In this document: positions 36,042 through 44,586 of the stretch, piece by piece
How the letters are laid out: each line of letters opens with the position of its first letter
Numbering within the stretch: position 1 is the stretch's first letter
NCBI GenBank assembly: GCA_026003015.1
Contig: BPGL01000001.1
Span: 1-64,000, forward strand
DNA length: 64,000 bases
Reading direction: 5' to 3'
DNA from: Actinomycetota bacterium
Lineage (GTDB): Bacteria > Actinomycetota > UBA4738 > HRBIN12
Position numbers and translations under genes: made by a program
The notes under the pieces: generated by a model
What the model was told of the DNA's origin: nothing
Seen by the model: only the letters and a program-made list of their open reading frames with translations
Database searches by the model: none

Positions 36042-38039
36042 TCAGTCCGCCGGCATCGGCGGGATCGGCGGCAGGGCGATCGGGGGAGCGGGCTGGGGCT
36101 GGTCGGCGCGTCGAGCCGGGATGGGCTCGGGCGTCGTGGCGACGGCGGCGGCCGCGCGCTGCTCGATCACCTCGCGGGCCTCGCTCGGGGTCGGGATCGG
36201 CTTGGCGCCAGAGGCGTAGGCCTCCAGGTCGGTGCCGTCGATCGTCTCGGTCACGAGCAGCAGCTCCCGGAGACGGTCGAGCAGCTCGCGACGCTCGGTG
36301 AGGATCGCGACCGCCCGGTCGTGCGCCTCGTTCAGGAGCCGGAGGACCTCGGCGTCGATCCGCTCCGCCGTGGCGCCGGCGACCTTCGGGCCGATGAACA
36401 CGGCGTTGGGGTCGTCCTGGCCGAGCGACAGGGGCCCGACCTCGTCGCTCATCCCGTACTGCGCGACCATGGCACGGGCGATCTGCGTCGCCTTCTCCAG
36501 GTCGTTCTGGGCGCCGGTCGAGACCTCGCCGAACACGATCTCCTCAGCCGCGCGCCCGCCCATCGCGAAGGCCAGCATGTCGCGGAGCTCCGGCTCGGTG
36601 GCGAGGTAGCGGTCCTCCAGCGGCCGGGTCATCGTGAGCCCGAGCGCGGCGGTCCCCCTGGGGATGATCGTGACGCGGTGCACGGGGTCGAGGTGCTCGC
36701 AGAAGTGCGCGACGAGCGCGTGTCCCATCTCGTGAGCCGCGACCCGGACCTTCTCCTTCTCGCTCATGACGCGGGACTTGCGCTCGAGCCCCATCGAGGC
36801 CCGGTCGATCGCCTCCTCGAGCTCGTCCATCGTGACGGCGTTCTTGTCGCGGCGGGCGGCGAGCAGCGCGGCCTCGTTCACGACGTTCTCGAGGTCGGCG
36901 CCGGTGAACCCCGGGGTGCGGGCGGCGATCGTCTGCAGGTCGACGCTCGGATCCAGGGCGACCCCGCGGGCGTGCACCCGCAGGATCTCCTCGCGGCCCC
37001 TGAGGTCGGGTCGGTCCACGACCACCTGGCGGTCGAAGCGGCCGGGACGCACGAGCGCGGGGTCGAGGACGTCGGGACGGTTCGTCGCCGCCATGATGAT
37101 CACGCCTTTGGAGGAGTCGAACCCGTCCATCTCGACCAGCAGCTGGTTCAGCGTCTGCTCACGCTCGTCGTGGGCTCCGAACCCTGCGCCGAGCGCGCCG
37201 GAGCGGCCCTTGCCGATCGTGTCGATCTCGTCGAGGAACACCAGGGCGGGCGCCTTCTCCTTGGCCTGCTGGAAGAGCTCCCGGACCCGAGCCGCGCCCA
37301 GCCCGACGAACATCTCGACGAACTCCGAGCCGCTCATGAAGAAGAACGGGACGTTGGCCTCGCCGGCCACGGCCCGCGCGAGCAGCGTCTTGCCGCACCC
37401 GGGAGGGCCGAGCAGGAGGACGCCCTTGGGGATCCGACCGCCGAGGCGCTGGTACTTCTTCGGGTTCTTCAGGAACTCGACGATCTCGCGCAGCTCCTCC
37501 TTCGCCTCGTCGACCCCGGCGACGTCGGTGAAGGTGGTCTTCATCTCCTTGCGGTCGTAGATCTTGACCTTGTTCCGGCCCATGTTGAGCGGGCTCGCCG
37601 CGCCCCCGCCCATCCGCCGGAACAGGAAGTAGTAGATGAGCCCCATCAGGAGCACCAGGGGCAAGATGCTGAACAGCAGGTTGACCCAGGGGCTCGGCGT
37701 GGACATCCGTACGTCGATGCCCTCGGCGTCGAGCTCCTCGGCCAACGTGTCGGTCTGGAAGTTCGCGGCGAGCGTCGTCGTGAAGGGGACCTCGGCGCCC
37801 TCGTCGGTCCGATAGACACCGGTGATGCTCGTCTCGGAGATGGTGACGGTGCCGACGATCCGCCCGGCCTCGGCGAGATCGCGGAAGCGCGAGTAGGACA
37901 GCGTGTCCCGGCTCGCCGTGGACAGCAGCTGGCTCATCACCAGGAGGCCGCCGACGACCAGCAGGACCAGCATCCACGGGGCCATGCGGGGTCGCGGCAG
38001 GGTCGGGGGGCCGTCGCGGCGTTCGTTCGGATCGGGCAT
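36042..38039 (-). CDS. ftsH: ATP-dependent zinc metalloprotease FtsH
   Basis: 665 aa from ATG 38039; ATG 38051 is an alternative, but it lies inside a possible -10 (GAAGAT). Two TM segments flank a small periplasmic domain (about 20-125). AAA domain: Walker A GPPGCGKT (Cys in place of the usual Thr), Walker [13 protein letters not shown] region [18 protein letters not shown]. Zinc motif HEMGH. The tail is proline-rich (about 40 residues). It degrades membrane and misfolded proteins as a hexamer. Divergent from the sigma-factor gene. Confidence 0.93.
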   Translation of the reverse strand: MPDPNERRDGPPTLPRPRMAPWMLVLLVVGGLLVMSQLLSTASRDTLSYSRFRDLAEAGRIVGTVTISETSITGVYRTDEGAEVPFTTTLAANFQTDTLAEELDAEGIDVRMSTPSPWVNLLFSILPLVLLMGLIYYFLFRRMGGGAASPLNMGRNKVKIYDRKEMKTTFTDVAGVDEAKEELREIVEFLKNPKKYQRLGGRIPKGVLLLGPPGCGKTLLARAVAGEANVPFFFMSGSEFVEMFVGLGAARVRELFQQAKEKAPALVFLDEIDTIGKGRSGALGAGFGAHDEREQTLNQLLVEMDGFDSSKGVIIMAATNRPDVLDPALVRPGRFDRQVVVDRPDLRGREEILRVHARGVALDPSVDLQTIAARTPGFTGADLENVVNEAALLAARRDKNAVTMDELEEAIDRASMGLERKSRVMSEKEKVRVAAHEMGHALVAHFCEHLDPVHRVTIIPRGTAALGLTMTRPLEDRYLATEPELRDMLAFAMGGRAAEEIVFGEVSTGAQNDLEKATQIARAMVAQYGMSDEVGPLSLGQDDPNAVFIGPKVAGATAERIDAEVLRLLNEAHDRAVAILTERRELLDRLRELLLVTETIDGTDLEAYASGAKPIPTPSEAREVIEQRAAAAVATTPEPIPARRADQPQPAPPIALPPIPPMPAD

Positions 38040-38094
38040 CGTTGCCCCCATCTTCGCACCCTGCCGTGGGAATGACAGGCAGGCGGGTGACGCC

Positions 38095-38100
38095 TAGGCT
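38095..38100 (+). promoter_or_regulatory. Leaderless -10 (TAGGCT) of the ECF sigma gene
   Basis: TAGGCT ends 6 nt before GTG 38107. Confidence 0.5.
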
Positions 38101-38106
38101 GGGGCC

Positions 38107-38712
38107 GTGACGGTCCGGGCCGCGACCGACGAGAAGCACCTGCGCGCCCGCTTCGAACGCGAGGTCCTGCCGCTGTTGCCCTCCCTGTACGGCGCCGCCC
38201 TGCGGATGACCCGCAACCCGGCCGATGCCGAGGACCTCGTTCAGGAGGTCGTCCTGCGCGCCTTCCGAGGGTTCGCCGGCTTCCAGGAGGGCACGAACCT
38301 CAAGGCGTGGCTGTATCGGATCCTCACGAACACCTTCATCAACGACTACCGCAAGCGTCAGCGCGAGCCGGCGACCGTCGAGGGACCCGAGGACGTCGAG
38401 GACTGGTACCTGTTCGACCGCCTGGGGGCCGCGAACGTCGAGCGCTCGGCCGAGGAGGAGGTGTTGGATCGGCTCCCCGACGAGGACGTGAAGCGCGCGC
38501 TGGAGTCGCTGCCGGAGCGGTTCCGCCTCCCGGTCCTCCTCGCTGACGTGGAGGGTTTCAGCTACCGGGAGATCGCCGAGATCATGGAGACCCCGATCGG
38601 CACCGTGATGTCGCGCCTGCACCGGGGAAGGAAGGCGCTGGAGAAGGTGTTGTGGGAGACGGCTCGCGCCCGCGGGCTCGTGGACGACGAGAGGGACGAT
38701 GGGCGGATGTGA
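38107..38712 (+). CDS. sigR: ECF RNA polymerase sigma factor, SigR/SigH-like
   Basis: 201 aa from GTG 38107. Region 2 ([25 protein letters not shown], residues 37-61) binds RNA polymerase and the -10; region 4 ([38 protein letters not shown]) reads the -35. The sequence resembles the SigR/SigH group that answers thiol-oxidative stress, and a ZAS anti-sigma gene follows with a 14-bp overlap, which is the classical pairing. The target promoter motif has not been verified here. Confidence 0.88.
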   Translation: MTVRAATDEKHLRARFEREVLPLLPSLYGAALRMTRNPADAEDLVQEVVLRAFRGFAGFQEGTNLKAWLYRILTNTFINDYRKRQREPATVEGPEDVEDWYLFDRLGAANVERSAEEEVLDRLPDEDVKRALESLPERFRLPVLLADVEGFSYREIAEIMETPIGTVMSRLHRGRKALEKVLWETARARGLVDDERDDGRM

Positions 38713-38956
38713 CGAGCCGGAGTGCCGCCAGATCCTCCGGGAGGTCGAGCGGTACCTGGACGGGGAGCTCGATCCCGAGGCCGGCGTGCGGATCGAGCGG
38801 CACCTGTCCGAGTGCGATCCCTGCATGCGGCGGGCGTCGTTCCGGCGCCACCTGAAGGTGGTGATCGCCGAGCGCTGCTCCGAACGCGAGGCGCCGAGCG
38901 AGCTGGCGGAGCGGATCCGCGCGCTGATCGACCGGCTCGAGACCGCGGACGATTGA
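38699..38956 (+). CDS. rsrA: Zinc-binding anti-sigma factor, RsrA-like
   Basis: 85 aa. The ZAS motif H35-x3-C39-x2-C42 (HLSECDPC), with further Cys at 4, 9 and about 59, is that of RsrA, which holds zinc and releases SigR upon disulfide formation. It lies directly after and overlaps its sigma gene, so the two are translationally linked. Length is normal for the group. Confidence 0.85.
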   Translation: MGGCDEPECRQILREVERYLDGELDPEAGVRIERHLSECDPCMRRASFRRHLKVVIAERCSEREAPSELAERIRALIDRLETADD

Positions 38957-38961
38957 CCGCC

Positions 38962-39690
38962 GTGGGGACGCTCGATCCGAGCTCGCTCGGCACCCTCCTC
39001 GGCGTATGGGCCCACCCCGACGACGACATCTACCTTTCCGCCGGGCTCATGTGCGCCGTCGCGATGGCCGGCGGTCGGGTCGTCGACGTGACCGCGACCC
39101 GCGGTGAGGGGGGGTCGATGGACGAGGAGCGGTGGCCGACGGCCCGGATGGGCGAGGTGCGCACGCGTGAGCTCCTTCGCAGCCTCGAGATCCTCGGGGT
39201 CGCCGAGCACCGGTTCCTCGAGGGCTGCGTCGACGTGGATATGCACACCCCCCTGGCCGAGGTCGGAGCGGCGCAGGTGCTCGCGATCATGGAGGAGGTG
39301 CGCCCCGACACGGTCCTCACGTTCGGGCCCGACGGCATGACCGGGCACGAGGGGCACCGGTGCGTCTCGCGATGGGCGACCGAGGCGTTCCACCGAGCGG
39401 CGCCGCCCGGTGCCCGGCTCCTGTACGCGACGGCGACGCCGGAGTGGGTCGAGCGGTGGTTGCCCCAGCTCGCGCCCTTCGACATCTTCCTGCCGGGCAC
39501 GCCGCCGGTGACGCCGCGGGCGCAGCTCGCGATCGCCTACGAGCTGCCCCCCGACGTGCTGGAGCGCAAGTACCGGGCGATCCTGGCCCACGAGAGCCAG
39601 GTCGAGGGGCTCGTGGCCGTCTTCGGCGACCGGATGCGCGAGTGGATGGGCGAGGAGGCCTTCCGCCTCGCCGCGGTGCGGGCGTCCTGA
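38962..39690 (+). CDS. PIG-L family deacetylase
   Basis: 242 aa from GTG 38962; TTG 38953, overlapping the rsrA stop, is also possible. Zinc motif AHPDDD (residues about 15-20) and the distal HEGH (about 131) define PIG-L enzymes that deacetylate N-acetylglucosaminyl conjugates. Family members make or use mycothiol and bacillithiol. Being downstream of SigR/RsrA-like genes fits a role in thiol metabolism, but that is inference. Confidence 0.82.
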   Translation: MGTLDPSSLGTLLGVWAHPDDDIYLSAGLMCAVAMAGGRVVDVTATRGEGGSMDEERWPTARMGEVRTRELLRSLEILGVAEHRFLEGCVDVDMHTPLAEVGAAQVLAIMEEVRPDTVLTFGPDGMTGHEGHRCVSRWATEAFHRAAPPGARLLYATATPEWVERWLPQLAPFDIFLPGTPPVTPRAQLAIAYELPPDVLERKYRAILAHESQVEGLVAVFGDRMREWMGEEAFRLAAVRAS

Positions 39691-40859
39691 TGCCGGTCGG
39701 CGAACGACTCCGCGCGATCGCGCGCTCGCTGGAGCCCTTCTCGGCGTTCTACCGATCCCTGCCGCCGACCCGGCCGGCGGACTTCCTGTTCGGCAACCCG
39801 CACGAGCCGGCGCCCGCCGCCTACGTCGAGGCCCTGCGGGCGGCGGCCGAGCCGGTCGACCCGGCCCGCTACGCCTACACGATGACGCTTGCGGCCGCGG
39901 CGTCCGCGATCGCCACCGGGCTCCGCGGCCGCATCGGGCTCGCCGTCCACCCCGAGGACGTCACGATCACGAACGGGAACTTCGCCGGCCTCGCGGCCGT
40001 GTTGCGCACGATCGCCGATCCCGGGGACTCGATCGTGTACCTCTCGCCGCCCTGGTTCTTCTACGAGCCGCTGATCCTGGCGGCGGGCTTGCGACCGATC
40101 CGGGTGGCCCTCACGCTCGGAACCTTCGAGCTCGACGTCGACGCGATCGCCGCGGCGATCGGTCCCGACACGTGCGCCGTGATCCTCAACTCACCCCACA
40201 ACCCGAGCGGGAGGATCGTCGACGCCCGAACCCTCGACGATCTGGCTGCGGCGCTCACCGACGCCTCTGAGCGGTACGGGCGCCTGGTGTACCTGATCTC
40301 CGACGAGGCCTACCAGCGGATCGTCTTCGACGGACGGGTCTTCGCGAGCCCGGTCACGCGCTACCCGTCGTCGTTCCTGCTGTACACGTACGCGAAGACC
40401 CTGCTGTCGCCGGGGTCGCGGCTCGGCTACGTCGCGATGCCCGCCGCGATGCCCGAGCGCGATGAGCTCCGCGAGGCGCTCGTGCTCGCCCAGCTCCTGA
40501 CCGGCTGGGCGTTCGCGAGCTCGATCCTGCAGCACGCGGTCCCGCACCTGGAGGGGCTCGACCCCGATCTCGCCTCGCTGCAGGCCCGCCGCGACCACCT
40601 GTGCGATGCGCTGCTCCGGCAGGGCTACGAGCTGCTCGTGCCCGAGGGGACCTTCTACGTGCTCGTCCGCTCGCCGATCCCCGACGACCGCGCGTTCGCG
40701 CAGGCGCTGGCCGCCGACGGGGTGTGGGTCCTGCCCGGGGCGCTGTTCGAGGCGCCGGGGTGGTTCCGGATCTCGCTCACCGCCAACGAGGCGATGGTCG
40801 ACCACGCGATCCCGCGCTTCGCGCGGGCGATCGAGCGCGCCGCCCGGGGCGGAGCGTGA
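39690..40859 (+). CDS. Class I/II PLP-dependent aminotransferase
   Basis: 389 aa, TGATG overlap with the PIG-L gene. Motifs: NSPHNPSGR, YLISDEAYQRIVFDG, PLP Lys in YTYAKTLLSPGSRLGYV, and C-terminal FRISLTANEAM. Fold-type I enzyme, likely an amino acid or alkylamine transaminase; the substrate is unknown. It sits in a chain of overlapping genes from the sigma factor to a peptidase-like protein. Confidence 0.88.
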   Translation: MPVGERLRAIARSLEPFSAFYRSLPPTRPADFLFGNPHEPAPAAYVEALRAAAEPVDPARYAYTMTLAAAASAIATGLRGRIGLAVHPEDVTITNGNFAGLAAVLRTIADPGDSIVYLSPPWFFYEPLILAAGLRPIRVALTLGTFELDVDAIAAAIGPDTCAVILNSPHNPSGRIVDARTLDDLAAALTDASERYGRLVYLISDEAYQRIVFDGRVFASPVTRYPSSFLLYTYAKTLLSPGSRLGYVAMPAAMPERDELREALVLAQLLTGWAFASSILQHAVPHLEGLDPDLASLQARRDHLCDALLRQGYELLVPEGTFYVLVRSPIPDDRAFAQALAADGVWVLPGALFEAPGWFRISLTANEAMVDHAIPRFARAIERAARGGA

Positions 40860-41596
40860 GGAGCCTCGCGCTCCTCGGGTCCGGCGAGTTCGCCGACTGG
40901 ACCGCCGAGGTGGACGCCTGGCTGCTCGAGCGCGCCGACGGCGACGGCCGCGTGCTGATCTGCCCGACCGCCTCGGCGCCGGAGGGCGAGGCGGTCTTCC
41001 GCGCGTGGGGGGATCGGGGGCTCGAGCACTTCGCCGAGGCGGGGATCCGGGCCGAGGTGCTCGATCTGCGAACGCGGCGCGACGCGCAGCGCCCGGAGAT
41101 CCTCGAGGCGATCGCGACCGCTTCGGTCCTGTACGTGTCGGGAGGCAACCCGTGGTACTTCGCGCAGACCCTGCGCGGGACCGCCGCCTGGCGGGCGATC
41201 GTCGAGCGCCTCGATCGCGGGCTGGCCTACGCGGGGTGCAGCGCCGGCGTCGCGTGCCTCACGCATCGCACCTACGACACGAGCGCCGTCGAGACCGAGC
41301 GGATCTTCCGCCCGGGCCTGGGGCTCGCGCGGCCCGGTGTGGTGTTCGCCCCCCACTGGGACGTCGTCGAGCGGTGGGTGCCGGGAGCACGGGCGATGAT
41401 CGCCGGCTCCGTTGAGCCGGGCGGCGTGCTGGTCGCGATCGACGAGGAGACCGCCCTGCTGGGCGACGGCCGCCGATGGCGCGTGGTCGGCCGGCAGGGG
41501 GTGCACGTGCTGCGCGAGGGCGCGTGGACCCACCTCGCGCCCGGCGATCGGCTCGAGGTGGAGCTCGTGCCCCTCCTCCCGTCGGTGGAGCGCTAG
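40856..41596 (+). CDS. Peptidase S51-like (cyanophycinase/dipeptidase E family) protein
   Basis: 246 aa from GTG 40856 (GTGA overlap). VLICPTASAPEG, VSGGNPWYFAQTLRGT and GLAYAGCSAGVACL (nucleophile Ser) match the class I glutamine-amidotransferase-like S51 fold. It should cleave small aspartyl or similar peptides; no substrate can be fixed. Last in the overlapping chain. Confidence 0.8.
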   Translation: MRSLALLGSGEFADWTAEVDAWLLERADGDGRVLICPTASAPEGEAVFRAWGDRGLEHFAEAGIRAEVLDLRTRRDAQRPEILEAIATASVLYVSGGNPWYFAQTLRGTAAWRAIVERLDRGLAYAGCSAGVACLTHRTYDTSAVETERIFRPGLGLARPGVVFAPHWDVVERWVPGARAMIAGSVEPGGVLVAIDEETALLGDGRRWRVVGRQGVHVLREGAWTHLAPGDRLEVELVPLLPSVER

Positions 41597-41599
41597 CAT
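41594..41599 (+). promoter_or_regulatory. Leaderless -10 (TAGCAT) of nth
   Basis: TAGCAT overlaps the preceding gene's stop region and ends 6 nt before GTG 41606. Confidence 0.5.
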
Positions 41600-41605
41600 C
41601 GAGCC

Positions 41606-42265
41606 GTGCCCGGCAAGGCCCTCAAGCGCGACGACCCCATCGAGCTGCGCGCGCCCGAGATCATCCGGCGGCTCGAGGCCGCCTACCCGGACGCGAAGGT
41701 CGCCCTGCGGTTCTCGAACCCCCTGGAGTGCCTCGTCGCCACGATCCTGTCGGCCCAGTCGACCGACGCCAAGGTCAACGAGGTCACCGAGCAGCTGTTC
41801 CGCAAGTACCGGCGCCCCGAGGACTACCTGGCGGTTCCGGAAGAGGAGCTGCGCGCCGACATCCGTCCGACGGGGTTCTTCAACCAGAAGGCGTCCGCGA
41901 TCCGAGAGGCGTGCCGACGGATCGTCGAGGTCTACGGCGGGCGCGTCCCCGACACGATGGAGGACCTGCTGACCCTGCGAGGGGTGGCGCGCAAGACCGC
42001 CAACATCGTCTTGGGCAACGCGTTCGGACGCGTCGAGGGGATCGCGGTCGACACGCACGTTCGGCGGCTGGCGAACCGCCTCGGGTTCAGCGACGAGAAG
42101 GACCCCGAGCGGATCGAGCGGGACCTGATGCGGCTCGTCCCGCGGGACCGCTGGTTCTCCTTCACCTACGTGCTGATCGAGCACGGCCGGGCGATCTGCA
42201 CGGCCCGGCGTCCCCGCTGCGCGGCGTGTCCGGTCGAGCCGCTGTGCCCCTCGAGCCAGGCGTGA
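41606..42265 (+). CDS. nth: Endonuclease III (DNA glycosylase/AP lyase)
   Basis: 219 aa from GTG 41606. Catalytic Lys in LRGVARKTAN and Asp in AVDTHVRRL; the 4Fe-4S loop C-x6-C-x2-C-x5-C (CTARRPRCAACPVEPLC) closes the protein. It removes oxidised pyrimidines and cuts at abasic sites. Normal length. Ends 5 bp before the convergent whiB stop. Confidence 0.95.
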   Translation: MPGKALKRDDPIELRAPEIIRRLEAAYPDAKVALRFSNPLECLVATILSAQSTDAKVNEVTEQLFRKYRRPEDYLAVPEEELRADIRPTGFFNQKASAIREACRRIVEVYGGRVPDTMEDLLTLRGVARKTANIVLGNAFGRVEGIAVDTHVRRLANRLGFSDEKDPERIERDLMRLVPRDRWFSFTYVLIEHGRAICTARRPRCAACPVEPLCPSSQA

Positions 42266-42269
42266 GCCC

Positions 42270-42572
42270 TCAGCCGATCGCCGAGCGCGCGTGCGCCCTG
42301 GCGGCCCGCCGGGCCCGGCGGATCGCCCGGCGCTCCTCCTCGTCCAACCCGCCCCAGACCCCGGCGTCCTGGAAGGTGACCAGGGACCACTCGAGGCAGG
42401 CGGGGCGGACCGGGCATCGTTCGCACACGAGCTTGGCCCGGCGGACCTGGTGGCGGACGCGGGCGCCGGAGCCGGTGGGGAAGAACAGCTCGGGGTCCTC
42501 GCCCGCGCAGGCGGCCGACGCCATCCAGGCGCTCAGGGCGGGATCGTGCTTGAACGTCCGTTCGATTCGCAT
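42270..42572 (-). CDS. whiB: WhiB family transcriptional regulator
   Basis: 100 aa. Cys22, Cys50, Cys53 and Cys59 ligate the 4Fe-4S cluster; GVWGG (71-75) is the turn that contacts sigma; a basic tail binds DNA. WhiB proteins are restricted to actinobacteria and phages and sense O2/NO or redox state. Start ATG 42572 lies about 37 nt downstream of the predicted transcription start. Confidence 0.95.
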   Translation of the reverse strand: MRIERTFKHDPALSAWMASAACAGEDPELFFPTGSGARVRHQVRRAKLVCERCPVRPACLEWSLVTFQDAGVWGGLDEEERRAIRRARRAARAHARSAIG

Positions 42573-42615
42573 GCGTCGTCGGTCAGCGGCTCCGCTGTCT
42601 CCGCAGGTCGGTGCG

Positions 42616-42645
42616 AGCCTAGGCTTTGAATGGTCATTCAGTCAA
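42616..42645 (-). promoter_or_regulatory. whiB promoter with palindromic operator in the spacer
   Basis: On the minus strand: -35 TTGACT (42645-42640), 18-bp spacer, -10 TAGGCT (42621-42616). The palindrome TGAATGGTCATTCA (42627-42640; arms of 6 with a 2-bp centre) fills the spacer, a position where a bound dimer would block RNA polymerase. Confidence 0.6.
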
Positions 42646-42677
42646 GACGCGGTTGGTCGCGACGGAGGCAGGGCGCC

Positions 42678-43097
42678 GTGATCGGCCGTCGGCAGCTGCC
42701 CGAGGAGCTGCGACCCGTCTTCGGGGCGTTCGAGGCGGTGCTGGCCGAGGTGGAGCCCGCGAAGGCCGCGCTCACCGAGGCGTTGCCCACGAGCCGGCTG
42801 CCCGGCCGCCCGCTCGCGGAGTGCCTCGACGCCTTCGAGAGGGGCCTGCGCCGGGCGCGGGCTCGGATGGCGACGTGGCGGCATCCGAGCCTCGAGGAGG
42901 CCTGGCGCGCCTGCGACGAGGGCCTCGGGCACGCCCTGGAGCTCGCGGCGCGCCTGCGGGCGGAGGCACCCGACCCCGGCGGGTTCGAGGGCCTGCTCGG
43001 AACGATCCAGGCCCTGCTCGACCCGCTCGATCCCTTCGAGGACGCCGCGGCGCGGTTCGACGGGCTCCGGCAGCGCCGTCGTCGCGCGCGGGGGTAG
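42678..43097 (+). CDS. Hypothetical protein
   Basis: 139 aa from GTG 42678 (GGAGG 9 nt upstream; ATG 42630 lies inside the whiB operator and lacks an RBS). Mostly alpha-helical with conserved-looking Trp residues (MATWRHPSLEEAWRACDEG) and an Arg-rich end. No family recognised. The next gene has its own -10. Confidence 0.6.
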   Translation: MIGRRQLPEELRPVFGAFEAVLAEVEPAKAALTEALPTSRLPGRPLAECLDAFERGLRRARARMATWRHPSLEEAWRACDEGLGHALELAARLRAEAPDPGGFEGLLGTIQALLDPLDPFEDAAARFDGLRQRRRRARG

Positions 43098-43100
43098 GCT
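43095..43100 (+). promoter_or_regulatory. -10 (TAGGCT) near ATG 43111
   Basis: TAGGCT ends 10 nt before ATG 43111; overlaps the previous stop codon. Confidence 0.45.
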
Positions 43101-43110
43101 CCCGCGGACG

Positions 43111-43791
43111 ATGACGACGCGCTGGCCCGGTGTGCGCACGGCCCTGGAGGCCGAGGGGGGAGCCCTGCTGGAGGCGCTCGAGCCGCTGCCGCATGAGGCG
43201 TTCGAGCGCCCGACCCGGCTCGGCGCCTGGACGGTGCGCGACCTCGGCGGGCACCTGTGGCGGGGGCTGCATCGGGTGATCGAGGGGCTGGGATCGCCGC
43301 CGCCCGCCCGGATCGACGTCGACGCCGTGACGTACTGGCGGGCCTACGACCCGACCGCAACCGGTCCCGACATCGCCGAGCGCGCGCGCGAGGTCGCGCG
43401 GCGCTACCCGGACGCGGCCGCCCTCGTCGCCGACCTTCGCCGCGTCCTCGACGAGGTCGTCGAGGCGTGCCGAAACACCCCCGACGAGCGACCGGTCCCC
43501 ACGTGGGGGCCGGTGATGCGCCTGGACGAGCTGCTCGCCACGCGCGTGCTGGAGCTCGCCGTGCACGGGCTCGACCTCGCCGACGCGCTCGGCCGCGAGC
43601 CGTGGCTCACGCCCGGCGCGGCCTCGATCACGCGAGGGATCCTCGTTCGGCTCCTCGGTGCGGAGCCGCCCGCGGTGCAGGCGATGTCCGACGTGGTGTT
43701 CTTCGAGCTCGCCACCGGGCGACGCCGGCCGGGCCGGGCCATCCGGATGCGCCTGGGGGCCCTGGCCGATCGCCTGCCGCTGCTCGCGTAG
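43111..43791 (+). CDS. DinB/MDMPI-type maleylpyruvate isomerase domain protein
   Basis: 226 aa. The N-terminal four-helix pattern (LGAWTVRDLGGHLWRGLHRV, then DELLATRVLELAVHGLDLADALG) is that of the actinobacterial TIGR03083/MDMPI family, whose members often depend on mycothiol and a metal held by His residues. The C-terminal third is short. Reaction unknown. The uracil-DNA glycosylase gene starts 3 bp later. Confidence 0.8.
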   Translation: MTTRWPGVRTALEAEGGALLEALEPLPHEAFERPTRLGAWTVRDLGGHLWRGLHRVIEGLGSPPPARIDVDAVTYWRAYDPTATGPDIAERAREVARRYPDAAALVADLRRVLDEVVEACRNTPDERPVPTWGPVMRLDELLATRVLELAVHGLDLADALGREPWLTPGAASITRGILVRLLGAEPPAVQAMSDVVFFELATGRRRPGRAIRMRLGALADRLPLLA

Positions 43792-43794
43792 GCG

Positions 43795-44586
43795 ATGGGC
43801 CGGGCGGAGCTCGCCGCGGTCGAACGCGAGATCGTCGCCTGCGGGGCGTGCCCGCGGTTGGTGGCGTGGCGCGACGAGGTCGCCCGCCGAAAGGTCGCGC
43901 GCTTCGCCGACGAGTCCTACTGGGGCCGGCCGGTGCCGGGGTTCGGGGACCCCGACGCTCGGATCCTCGTGCTGGGGCTGGCGCCGGCCGCCCACGGCGG
44001 CAACCGGACCGGGCGCATCTTCACCGGCGACCGCTCGGGGGACTTCTTGTTCGCCGGGCTGTACCGCGCGGGGCTCGCCAACCGGCCGACCTCGGTATCC
44101 CGCGACGACGGACTCGCGCTGCGGGGGGTCTACGTGGCCGCGGTGAACCGCTGCGCGCCTCCGAAGAACCGCCCGAGTCCCGAGGAGCGCGACCGCTGCC
44201 TCCCGTTCCTCGTCCGCGAGGTCACGGCCCTGGTCCGCCTGCGCGTCGTCGTCGCGCTCGGAGCCTTCGCGTGGGACGGGGCGCTGCGGGCGCTCGGTGC
44301 GCTCGGCCACCGGGTGCGGCCGCGACCCCGGTTCGCCCACGGCGCCCAGGCGCGCGTCGGTCCCTACGCGCTGGTCGGGTGCTTCCATCCGAGCCAGCAG
44401 AACACCTTCACGGGCAGGCTCACACCCGAGATGCTCGACGCCGTGCTCGTCCGGGCCTGCGAGCTGGCGGCGCACCGACCACGGGTCGAGCCACCGGAGC
44501 GGACGGGCCCCGGTCGACCCCCCGGCCGACGTGTCCCCGGCCCGGCCGTATCCTCGAACACGTGGGACGCCACGGACGGTTCCTGA
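43795..44586 (+). CDS. Uracil-DNA glycosylase, family 5 (UdgB-like)
   Basis: 263 aa. CGACPRLVAW near the N-terminus supplies Fe-S cysteines; GLAPAAHGGNRTGRIFTGD is motif 1 with no catalytic Asp/Asn side chain of the family 1 type; GCFHPSQQNTFTGRLT is motif 2. It removes uracil and perhaps hypoxanthine from DNA. The C-terminus (Pro/Arg-rich, about 30 aa) runs 25 bp into the next gene. Confidence 0.88.
   Translation: MGRAELAAVEREIVACGACPRLVAWRDEVARRKVARFADESYWGRPVPGFGDPDARILVLGLAPAAHGGNRTGRIFTGDRSGDFLFAGLYRAGLANRPTSVSRDDGLALRGVYVAAVNRCAPPKNRPSPEERDRCLPFLVREVTALVRLRVVVALGAFAWDGALRALGALGHRVRPRPRFAHGAQARVGPYALVGCFHPSQQNTFTGRLTPEMLDAVLVRACELAAHRPRVEPPERTGPGRPPGRRVPGPAVSSNTWDATDGS
44549..44554 (+). 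promoter_or_regulatory. Leaderless -10 (TATCCT) of the ABC exporter
   Basis: TATCCT lies within the 3' end of the glycosylase gene and ends 7 nt before GTG 44562. Confidence 0.45.

Noticed and set aside
38068-38094. GGGAAT as a possible SigR-type autoregulatory promoter
   Set aside because: No GTT occurs at the required 18-19 bp distance, so the match is partial.
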